From: Chloroflexota bacterium
GTDB lineage: Bacteria; Chloroflexota; Anaerolineae; Ardenticatenales; Ardenticatenaceae
NCBI GenBank assembly: GCA_003520455.1
Contig: DOUV01000329.1
Span: 1-5,387, forward strand
Direction: 5' to 3'
Length of the DNA: 5,387 nt
Position numbers and translations under genes: made by a program. Below, piece after piece: positions 1 through 5,192 of the stretch. The notes under the pieces were generated by a model. That model searched no databases. It was given only the letters and a program-made list of their open reading frames with translations, and had not been told where the DNA came from. Every line of letters starts with the position of its first letter. The stretch's first letter is position 1.

Positions 1-300
1 GCCGCCGGGCGGCGCTCGCTCCACCTGCGACCGCGACGGAGGGGCAGTGCGTATCGCGGGCGGAGGCCGCCCGCCCCTCCAACGGCAATTCGCCAACAAA
101 CGTCAGCCGCTCCTTCCCTCATGCGCAAAACGATCCGGCCCGTATCGGCGACCGTCGTGAGCCATCCACCCGACGGCGCGCTCTCAGCTTCCGCTCGATC
201 CAGGCGATCGTTTTTCCTCCCTTCGATCGTTTCCCTATTTCTGTGCCTGTGATGCAATGCTGTGACCGGACACGCATCGGATAGCGGCTGGATTCCCTTT
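1..300. other. Non-coding flank, no convincing gene
   Basis: No reading frame here looks like a real protein. A minus-strand frame of about 62 codons (307-119) is arginine/serine-rich and low in complexity, and it overlaps the terminator of the upstream unit. One plus-strand frame is open from the window edge to a stop at 250-252 but shows no recognisable motif; it could at most be the tail of a gene beginning outside the window. Visible structures are a GC-rich perfect hairpin at 56-74 and a 9-base direct repeat, CGATCGTTT, at 205-213 and 224-232. Confidence 0.5.
56..74. repeat. GC-rich perfect inverted repeat (8-bp stem)
   Basis: GCGGGCGG at 56-63 and CCGCCCGC at 67-74 are exact reverse complements around a 3-base AGG loop. 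Neither strand carries a T run after the stem, so this is not a canonical rho-independent terminator. It could be the base of a terminator-like structure for a gene outside the window, or a chance GC palindrome. Confidence 0.35.
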
Positions 301-301
301 C

Positions 302-330
302 AAACAAAAGGACCGCTCGGAGAGCGGCCC
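302..330 (-). terminator. Rho-independent terminator of the three-gene unit
   Basis: Read on the minus strand, the RNA is GGGCCGCUC, loop UCC, GAGCGGUCC: a 9-bp stem with one G-U pair, followed directly by UUUUGUUU. The stem starts 26 bases after the histidine kinase stop codon. Stem strength, tight loop, U tail and position all fit intrinsic termination of the minus-strand transcript. The plus strand has no T tail after the stem, so it is probably not bidirectional. Confidence 0.85.
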
Positions 331-356
331 TGCATGTATAGGCTGGTCCGCGAATC

Positions 357-1754
357 TCAGCTCCCCCGCCCGAGTTGAACGGGAAGCCTCACCTGGAAGC
401 ACGTCGCGCCCGGCCTGGAAGTCACCTGGATCTGGCCGTGATGTTTGTCAACGACGATGTTGTAAGCAATGTGAAGGCCTAAGCCCGTGCCGATGCCTGG
501 GGCCTTGGTCGTAAAAAACGGGTCGAAAATACGGGTTTGAATCTCATCAGGAATGCCCGGTCCATTGTCGGCGATTTCGACAACCACGTGGCCGTCTTTG
601 GGGTACGTGCGGATCAGAAGCTCACCCGCGCCCTGCATCGCATCAATCGCGTTGTCGATGATGTTTGTCCACACCTGATTCAGTTCGCTCGCGTAGGCTT
701 CGATGCGTGGCAACCCCTCGGCGTAGTCGCGCATCACGTTGATCCCCTGTTTGAGTTTGTGGCGCAAGATCACCAGAGTGTTCTCGAGGCCCTCGTGGAC
801 ATCGACTTCCTGGATCGGCGCCTGGTCGAGATAGGAGTACGTTTTGACCGCTTTGACGATCTCTGAGATTCGTTCCGCGCTCTTCCGTAGCTCGTCGAGG
901 AGCATGGCCGCCGAGGCGCCACTCCCTACCCATGGCACGACGACGGAGAGCTGCTCGCTCGAAAACGCCCTGGTTGATTGCTCCAGCGCGTCCTCGTCCC
1001 AGCCGAGCTCGACGAGCGTCGGTGCCAGTTCCCAGGCCCGATCGATCCCGCGCGCTTCCAGCCAATCTTGCACGTCACTCTCCCGGTCACAGCGGGCGAG
1101 GGGGTCGAGGGTGGTCGGCGCGGTCGCCCGCTTCACTATCTCCTCGCGCAGCTCGCCAACCGTCTCCGTCTGGCGCTGGTCGAACGCCAACGCGGCCAGC
1201 TCGAGGGTCAAGCGCTGCCATTCGGCCAGCGTATCGCGCAGTTGCGCGGCGCTGCGGCGCAGGGCAGCGGCCGGGTTGTTGAGCTCGTGCGCCAGGCCCG
1301 CCGCGATGGTGCCGAGGGCGGCCATCTTCTCGTGCTGCATCAGCAACGACTCGGTCTCGCGCAACCGCGACATCACCGTATTCAAGATGGCCATCACCGC
1401 TGTGGGACTGGAGGTCAGCAAGTCCTGAAACATTGCCTGGCTGATCTTCAGCATGTGGCTATCTTGCAGGACGCGCACCGACGCAGTTCGGGGGACCTTG
1501 CTGAGGAGTGACATCTCCCCGATGACTTCGCCCGGCCCACGCACGGCGACCACGACCTCTTGCTGCCCTGAACGTTTGGTGACCTCGTACTCGCCATCCA
1601 GCACCACGTAGAGGGCATCGCCCGCGGTGCCCTCTTCCATCAGCAACTGCCCGGCCGGAACGAAAACCGGTTCGGCCATCTGATAGAGCCGATCCAGGTC
1701 CTCCTCTGACAGGCCGCTAAACAGCGGCAACCGGCGCAGAAATTCTTTGCTCAC
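357..1754 (-). CDS. Soluble sensor histidine kinase with N-terminal cyclic-nucleotide-binding domain
   Basis: A 465-aa cytoplasmic kinase with no membrane segment. Residues 1-130 are a CNB/CAP_ED domain. The phosphate-binding cassette around 75-95 (GEVIGEMSLL..PRTASV) keeps Glu80 and Arg89, the pair that holds the cyclic phosphate in active family members. The H-box at 151-161 (AAGLAHELNNP) puts the phosphoacceptor at His156. The second DHp helix seems to lie near 285-336, so about 110 mostly helical residues are inserted between the two DHp helices. The HATPase domain is complete: N-box with Asn364/Asn368, G1 box DNGPGIP at 396-402, F-box FDPFFTTK at 410-417 and G2 box GIGTGLGL at 420-427. 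The start is GTG, and its AGGGA ribosome binding site overlaps the stop of the preceding zinc-finger gene, implying translational coupling. The likely substrate is the receiver domain fused to the flavoprotein two genes upstream (inference). The ligand is not proven; cAMP or cGMP is most plausible from the conserved cassette. Confidence 0.93.
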   Translation of the reverse strand: MSKEFLRRLPLFSGLSEEDLDRLYQMAEPVFVPAGQLLMEEGTAGDALYVVLDGEYEVTKRSGQQEVVVAVRGPGEVIGEMSLLSKVPRTASVRVLQDSHMLKISQAMFQDLLTSSPTAVMAILNTVMSRLRETESLLMQHEKMAALGTIAAGLAHELNNPAAALRRSAAQLRDTLAEWQRLTLELAALAFDQRQTETVGELREEIVKRATAPTTLDPLARCDRESDVQDWLEARGIDRAWELAPTLVELGWDEDALEQSTRAFSSEQLSVVVPWVGSGASAAMLLDELRKSAERISEIVKAVKTYSYLDQAPIQEVDVHEGLENTLVILRHKLKQGINVMRDYAEGLPRIEAYASELNQVWTNIIDNAIDAMQGAGELLIRTYPKDGHVVVEIADNGPGIPDEIQTRIFDPFFTTKAPGIGTGLGLHIAYNIVVDKHHGQIQVTSRPGATCFQVRLPVQLGRGS

Positions 1755-1766
1755 GGTGGTTCCCTA
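1755..1766 (-). promoter_or_regulatory. Ribosome binding site overlapping the upstream stop codon
   Basis: AGGGA at 1765-1761 lies 6 bases before the GTG start of the kinase and shares bases with the TAG stop (1766-1764) of the zinc-finger gene. This supports the GTG start at 1754 and coupling of the two genes. Confidence 0.65.
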
Positions 1767-2021
1767 CACCAGAGTCTGGTCGATATAGCACCACATCCAA
1801 TCCTCGCCCGGCTCGAACGATTGGATGATGGGATGCTGGGTCGCGTGGAAATGCCTGGTCGCATGCTTATTCTTCGAGTTGTCGCAGCAGCCCACGTGTC
1901 CGCAGATCAGGCAGAGACGCAAATGGACCCAGCTATCCCCCATCGCCAGGCACTCCTCGCAGCCATCTGCGCTCGGCGTCACGTCTTGGATGAGGTCGAG
2001 GTGCGAGCACTCCGTATTCAT
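1764..2021 (-). CDS. Small UBP-type zinc finger protein
   Basis: An 85-aa protein consisting almost entirely of one ZnF-UBP domain. The expected ligand series is visible: Cys5, His7, Cys21, Cys24, Cys37, Cys40, Cys45, His53, His57 and His63, in the C-x-H ... CxxC ... CxxC-x4-C ... H ... H ... H order. In eukaryotes this fold binds the free C-terminal tail of ubiquitin. Bacterial stand-alone versions are common but their partner is not established. Aromatic residues Trp75, Trp77 and Tyr79 close the domain. I place the start at ATG 2021 because GGAGGG lies 4 bases upstream and the domain begins at once. A GTG at 2060 in the same frame would add 13 unconserved-looking residues. The gene sits between the receiver-flavoprotein and the kinase, so a role as adaptor or regulator of that pair is plausible but is inference only. 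Confidence 0.88.
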   Translation of the reverse strand: MNTECSHLDLIQDVTPSADGCEECLAMGDSWVHLRLCLICGHVGCCDNSKNKHATRHFHATQHPIIQSFEPGEDWMWCYIDQTLV

Positions 2022-2025
2022 CGAG

Positions 2026-2031
2026 CCCTCC
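2026..2031 (-). promoter_or_regulatory. Ribosome binding site deciding the zinc-finger start
   Basis: GGAGGG at 2031-2026 lies 4 bases before ATG 2021. The alternative GTG at 2060 has no comparably good site in front of it, so the shorter 85-aa product is preferred. Confidence 0.6.
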
Positions 2032-2082
2032 AACGTATCTGAAAACCAACGCTGATTCACCGGCCAGGTTCGAGCCCGCCTC

Positions 2083-2107
2083 GACGGCTCAACGACCGGG
2101 AGCCGTC
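2083..2107 (-). repeat. Intercistronic hairpin between flavoprotein and zinc-finger genes
   Basis: GACGGCTC (2083-2090) and GAGCCGTC (2100-2107) form a perfect 8-bp stem with a 9-base loop. It begins 13 bases after the flavoprotein stop on the minus strand. No U run follows, so it is unlikely to end transcription fully. It could protect the upstream mRNA from 3' exonucleases or lower expression of the two downstream genes. Confidence 0.5.
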
Positions 2108-2120
2108 AGTTGCCCCCGGA

Positions 2121-3782
2121 TTATAGACCCGCGAGGTACTGGTGCATAAACGCCACGGCGATGGACCCTTCACCCACGGCTGAAGCCACCCGCTTGATCG
2201 ACTGGTGACGGACATCGCCCGCCACGAAGATGCCCGGGACATTGGTCTCGAGCAAGAATGGGTCGCGATCGAGCATCCATCCCTTGGGGCGCCGCCCATC
2301 GCGCATGAGATCGGGGCCCGAGAGGATAAATCCGTATTTGTCGCGCTCGATCACACTGGCCACCCACTCGGTCCGCGGCACCGCCCCAATGAAGATGAAG
2401 AGCGCCGTCGCAGGAACAGTTTTCACCTCGCCGGTCTGGGAGATGGCAATGGTGATCTCCTCGAGGTTCCCCTCACCTTTGACTTCGGTAACGTTGGAGT
2501 ACGGTTGCACCGTGATGTTCGGGGTGACTGTGATCTGATCGATCAGGTACTGCGACATCGTAGCACTCAGAGAGTCGCCGCGGACCAGGACGGTCACGGT
2601 CCGGGCATGTTTGGAGAGGTACACGGCTGCCTGGCCGGCCGAGTTGCCGCCACCGACGATGTAAACGTCCTTGTCGCGGACAGAGTACGCTTCGGTAATC
2701 GCGGCGCCGTAGTACACCCCGGCACCGGTGAGCGCCTCGATGCCCGGAATGTCGAGTTTGCGGTACTGGACGCCCGACGCAATCAGCATGACATGGCAGC
2801 TCAATTCAGTCCCGTCTGACAGGGTGAGAATCCGGTAGGAATCCTTGATTCGGAGGGCGGTGGCCTCCTGCGGGGTGAGAATCTCGGCCCCCAGCCGGGT
2901 GGCTTGAACCACAGCGCGCCGGGCCAGATCCCCTCCGCTCAGGCCGCTCGGGAAGCCCAGGTAGTTCTCGATGCGCGAGCTCATCCCCGCCTGCCCCCCC
3001 GGGGCCTCGCGTTCGATGAGCAATGTTCGCAGCCCCTCGGACGCTCCATAGACCGCCGCCGCCAGGCCGGCAGGCCCACCGCCGACAATGATGAGATCGT
3101 AGAATGGCAGCCCGGCCTTCACCCGCAGCCCGACTTTCTCGGCGAGCTCAGCATTCGTCGGCTGTACGAGGTGCGAGCCATCGGGGAAGAGCGTCAGAGG
3201 CAACCTGGCCGGGTCGGCCCCGGCCGACTCTACCAGGCGGCGCGCCTCCTCGTCGGTCTCAATGTCCAACCACTGATACGGAACCTGGTTCCGCGCTAAA
3301 AAGTCTTTCACCTGGTGGGTAAGCGGTGACCACCGGTGGCCGATGACCCGAACACCTTCGAATGGCGGGCGGAATGATGCCCGCCAGTCATCCAGCAGAT
3401 CCGTCAGCACGGGGTAGAGGTTCTCCTCAGGGGGGTCCCAGGGCTTCATCAAGTAGTAATCGAGCTTGATGTCGTTGATGGCGCGGATGGCAGCCTCTGT
3501 GTCCGCATAGGCCGTCAGCAGGGCCCGCCTGGCCTCGGGGAAGGATTTGACGGCCTCCCCGAGAAACTCGACCCCCGTCATTCGCGGCATCCGCTGATCC
3601 ACCAGAAAGAGAGCGACAGACTCGTTACGCAGTTTCAACTGCCGGAGCGTCTCGAGCGCCGTCGTGCCCGAGTCCGCGGCAAGCACGCGGTACTGGTTGC
3701 CGTACTGGCGACGCAAGTCGCGCGCAATCGCGCTGAGCACGGTGGGTTCATCGTCAACGGTGAGAATCACTGGTTTGGCCAT
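2121..3782 (-). CDS. Response regulator receiver fused to a thioredoxin-reductase-like FAD/NAD(P)H oxidoreductase
   Basis: A 553-aa, three-part protein. Residues 4-130 are a CheY-like receiver with acidic pocket Asp10/Asp11/Glu12, phosphoacceptor Asp62 (LVDQRMP), Thr90 and Lys113 (MKPW), so all switch residues are present. Residues 143-220 look like a thioredoxin/glutaredoxin-fold linker whose active-site cysteines are absent (VIGHRWSPLT where CxxC would sit). Residues 227-553 resemble thioredoxin reductase: FAD motif VGGGPAGLAAA (233-243), Glu257, GGQAG (262-266), NAD(P)H motif VGGGNSAGQAA (376-386), and C-terminal FAD motif VAGDVRHQ (520-527, Asp523). The catalytic CxxC of true thioredoxin reductases is missing; the aligned stretch is GVYYGAAITEAY (355-366), and Cys329 is the only cysteine in the protein. 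Databases usually call such fusions 'fused response regulator/thioredoxin-disulfide reductase', but dithiol chemistry is not supported here. I chose ATG 3782, not the in-frame ATG at 3878, because the receiver begins immediately and GAGGG lies 7 bases upstream. It is probably phosphorylated by the kinase encoded in the same unit (inference). Confidence 0.92.
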   Translation of the reverse strand: MAKPVILTVDDEPTVLSAIARDLRRQYGNQYRVLAADSGTTALETLRQLKLRNESVALFLVDQRMPRMTGVEFLGEAVKSFPEARRALLTAYADTEAAIRAINDIKLDYYLMKPWDPPEENLYPVLTDLLDDWRASFRPPFEGVRVIGHRWSPLTHQVKDFLARNQVPYQWLDIETDEEARRLVESAGADPARLPLTLFPDGSHLVQPTNAELAEKVGLRVKAGLPFYDLIIVGGGPAGLAAAVYGASEGLRTLLIEREAPGGQAGMSSRIENYLGFPSGLSGGDLARRAVVQATRLGAEILTPQEATALRIKDSYRILTLSDGTELSCHVMLIASGVQYRKLDIPGIEALTGAGVYYGAAITEAYSVRDKDVYIVGGGNSAGQAAVYLSKHARTVTVLVRGDSLSATMSQYLIDQITVTPNITVQPYSNVTEVKGEGNLEEITIAISQTGEVKTVPATALFIFIGAVPRTEWVASVIERDKYGFILSGPDLMRDGRRPKGWMLDRDPFLLETNVPGIFVAGDVRHQSIKRVASAVGEGSIAVAFMHQYLAGL

Positions 3783-3789
3783 TCGCCTG

Positions 3790-3794
3790 CCCTC
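3790..3794 (-). promoter_or_regulatory. Ribosome binding site deciding the flavoprotein start
   Basis: GAGGG at 3794-3790 is 7 bases upstream of ATG 3782. This favours the 553-residue product over a 585-residue form starting at 3878, whose extra 32 residues show no domain and cross a hairpin in the leader. Confidence 0.6.
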
Positions 3795-3808
3795 GCAAAA
3801 CTTCTCGC

Positions 3809-3835
3809 CTCTCCCCGGTTGCCAACCGGCGAGAG
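3809..3835 (-). repeat. Leader hairpin ahead of the flavoprotein gene
   Basis: CTCTC (3809-3813) pairs with GAGAG (3831-3835), and CCGGTT (3815-3820) pairs with AACCGG (3824-3829) around a 3-base loop. A single C-C mismatch (3814/3830) separates the two stems. The structure ends about 15 bases before the ribosome binding site. It could be a 5'-UTR stability or attenuation element, or an operator. On the minus strand GAAGTTTTGCG follows, which is too poor in U for a typical terminator. Confidence 0.5.
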
Positions 3836-3903
3836 AATATTGGATAGGCTTCTCGCCCGACGTTTGTTTCACCAGCATGGTATCTGGCTGGTGGCTCGCC
3901 TGC

Positions 3904-3946
3904 GGCTCCGGCCGTCACAATCGCTCGGCCAACTCCGGCCGGAGCC
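3904..3946. repeat. 10-bp perfect inverted repeat in the spacer
   Basis: GGCTCCGGCC (3904-3913) and GGCCGGAGCC (3937-3946) are exact reverse complements with a 23-base spacer. The right arm overlaps a 12-bp perfect palindrome, CTCCGGCCGGAG, at 3933-3944. It lies between the broken cyclase and the flavoprotein gene. No T run follows on the minus strand. Possible roles are a regulator-binding site for the three-gene unit or a weak terminator for the cyclase transcript. Confidence 0.45.
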
Positions 3947-3958
3947 TTCCCGTTTCGC

Positions 3959-3983
3959 GTTTCACAGCCCGCCCGGTTTCACA
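3959..3983 (-). repeat. Paired TGTGAAAC direct repeats
   Basis: On the minus strand TGTGAAAC occurs at 3983-3976 and again at 3966-3959, 17 bases apart start to start. They lie in the spacer upstream of the flavoprotein unit. A spacing of about 1.6 helical turns could suit a tandem regulator site, but 8-mers can recur by chance. I found no convincing -35/-10 pair for the unit in this spacer. Confidence 0.3.
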
Positions 3984-4015
3984 ATCAACCCGTCATAGGG
4001 TCTCCTTCGGCACGT

Positions 4016-4868
4016 TCAGGCGTTGCCCTCTCGGACCGCCCGGACTTGCGGCAGGTTGAGAAATGCGGCGCGAAGTTCGAGGGTGCCGGCGTGATCGGCA
4101 ATGTACTCAACAACCTCGCGTGCCTGGCGGCGCAAGGTCTCCGCTTCCGCAAGGTTGCCCCGCCGGATCTCGAGCTCGCTCAGGGCGAACAAGATCGGCC
4201 ACGAGGTGCGCCGCGAGCCAAGCGCCCCCGCCTCGGCGTGGGCGCGCTGGCGAATGACGCGGTAGGCGAGCACCGGCTCACTCTTGCCCTTGACGTCGAT
4301 TCCCCCGAGCGACTCGACCTCAAACAGCAATACCACCGATTTGTACGTGTTGCCCACAATCCGCACGGTCCCCGGTGTGGCCGTCTGCTCCATCCGCGCC
4401 GCGACGTTGACCGCATCCCCCATCGCCCTGTATTCCGGCCACAGGCCGGACCCAACTTCGCCCACCACAACCAGCCCGATGGTAATCCCGACCCGCACGT
4501 TGAAATCAGGCCCCCGTTGGCTCGAGTTTCTCGGCCCTGGCGGTCGAGCCTTTGACGTCGCAGAAGAGCACGGTCACCACGCGCCGCTCGCCTTCCATGT
4601 TCCGCCTGGCGCGGAACGCTTGGGACATGTATTCCTGCAGGCGGGTGGCGGCCGCCCTGGTTGCCGCGCTGCCGGGGTCGGCTGGAGGGCTCGTGAGAGC
4701 GAGAGACGGCGGTGCCTCGGCCACAGAGTGACCGCAGTTGTGGCAGAACCTGGCATCGGGCCCGAGCGGGGTGGCACAAAACGAGCAGGCGGCGAGGAGG
4801 GAGGCGCCACAGTTCGTGCAAAACTTGGCGCCGGTAGGGTTCGTCGTCTGGGACCGAGGACAGTCCAT
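4016..4868 (-). pseudogene. Broken zinc-ribbon class III adenylate/guanylate cyclase (AAA-TPR type), two internal deletions
   Basis: Three remnants lie in order. (1) 4868-4506 encodes 120 residues. A double zinc ribbon carries CxxC pairs at Cys17/20, Cys28/31 and Cys42/45, and a fourth pair is reduced to Cys3 with Ser6. The cyclase start follows, RRVVTVLFCDVKGST, with metal-binding Asp104. The frame ends in TGA at 4508-4506. (2) From about 4507, shifted by one frame, DFNVRVGI continues into the second cyclase half with GEVG, AMGDAVNVAARME and VKGKSEPV..AYRV (to about 4256). The roughly 70 residues normally between, including the second metal-binding Asp of the GDAI motif, are absent. (3) From about 4250 to 4016, in frame with part 2, comes what matches the extreme C-terminal tail of these proteins: LGSRR..WPIL, a TPR-like helix pair, IADHAGT..LRAAFLNLPQVRAV. 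The AAA ATPase and nearly all TPRs are gone. Family members usually run near 1,000 or more residues. The start at 4868 has GGAGGAGG 8 bases upstream. No active cyclase can be made. Confidence 0.85.
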
Positions 4869-4876
4869 CCTGCAGG

Positions 4877-4884
4877 CCTCCTCC
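4877..4884 (-). promoter_or_regulatory. Strong ribosome binding site of the broken cyclase
   Basis: GGAGGAGG at 4884-4877 is 8 bases before ATG 4868. It fixes the original start, which fits the family's usual N-terminus (Met, then a Cys-Pro zinc ribbon), and would still drive translation of the 120-residue truncated product. Confidence 0.65.
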
Positions 4885-4916
4885 AGGAGACGGCAGCGAT
4901 GTTGCGTTGGGACATC

Positions 4917-4946
4917 ATAATACTTCACTTCGGGCTGCAAATTCAA
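4917..4946 (-). promoter_or_regulatory. Sigma70-like promoter of the broken cyclase
   Basis: On the minus strand TTGAAT (4946-4941) and TATTAT (4922-4917) are separated by 18 bases. Each hexamer matches the consensus at 4 or 5 of 6 positions, and this is the most AT-rich patch near the gene. The predicted transcription start near 4910 gives a leader of about 40 bases before ATG 4868. Confidence 0.5.
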
Positions 4947-5192
4947 CCCAGGAGCAAGCACCCAGGTCAAACGGAGAGAACGGACGGCGTCTATCCCACA
5001 TCCTCGCGCCAACCCTAAGCTGCCAGATCAATACTGGCACTGGAACGTTGTTTTTGACGTCGAACCGGGCGAAGCAGTGGTCAATGAGGGGCGACGGCAG
5101 CGGGGCCGGAGTGCTTCTCAGGGGACGGAAGATGCCACAGAAACCGGCCTGGCACCTCCGTCCACGAACCGCGCCCTGGCGGCTCTCGAGCC
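4947..5192. other. Intergenic stretch, nothing recognised
   Basis: Two overlapping plus-strand frames of 67-120 codons cross this area. Their translations are rich in Arg, Ser and Pro, have no domain, and run into the palindromic repeats, so I do not call them genes. A 6-bp hairpin (TGCCAG/CTGGCA, 5021-5039) stands 11 bases before a T5 run on the plus strand. It does not follow any gene. Confidence 0.4.

Noticed and set aside
119..307. Minus-strand 62-codon open frame
   Set aside because: Basic, low-complexity translation without any domain. It starts inside the T tail of the terminator and has no good ribosome binding site.
844..1511. Large plus-strand and alternate-frame open frames opposite the kinase gene
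   Set aside because: They are shadows of a high-GC gene: Ser/Arg/Ala-rich translations, no motifs, fully inside the strongly supported kinase.
2205..2819. 204-codon plus-strand open frame opposite the flavoprotein
   Set aside because: Antisense shadow of a clear FAD/NAD(P)H-binding gene. The His/Asp/Arg-rich translation matches no family.
3783..3878. N-terminal extension of the receiver-flavoprotein from ATG 3878
   Set aside because: The 32 extra residues show no domain and cross the leader hairpin. The receiver fold and a good ribosome binding site point to ATG 3782.
4498..4520. Programmed frameshift joining the two cyclase halves
   Set aside because: A frameshift alone would not restore the roughly 70 missing catalytic residues, including the second metal-binding aspartate. 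Deletion explains the join better.
5021..5050. Hairpin followed by a T run on the plus strand
   Set aside because: The stem is only 6 bp, the T run starts 11 bases away, and there is no plus-strand gene to terminate.
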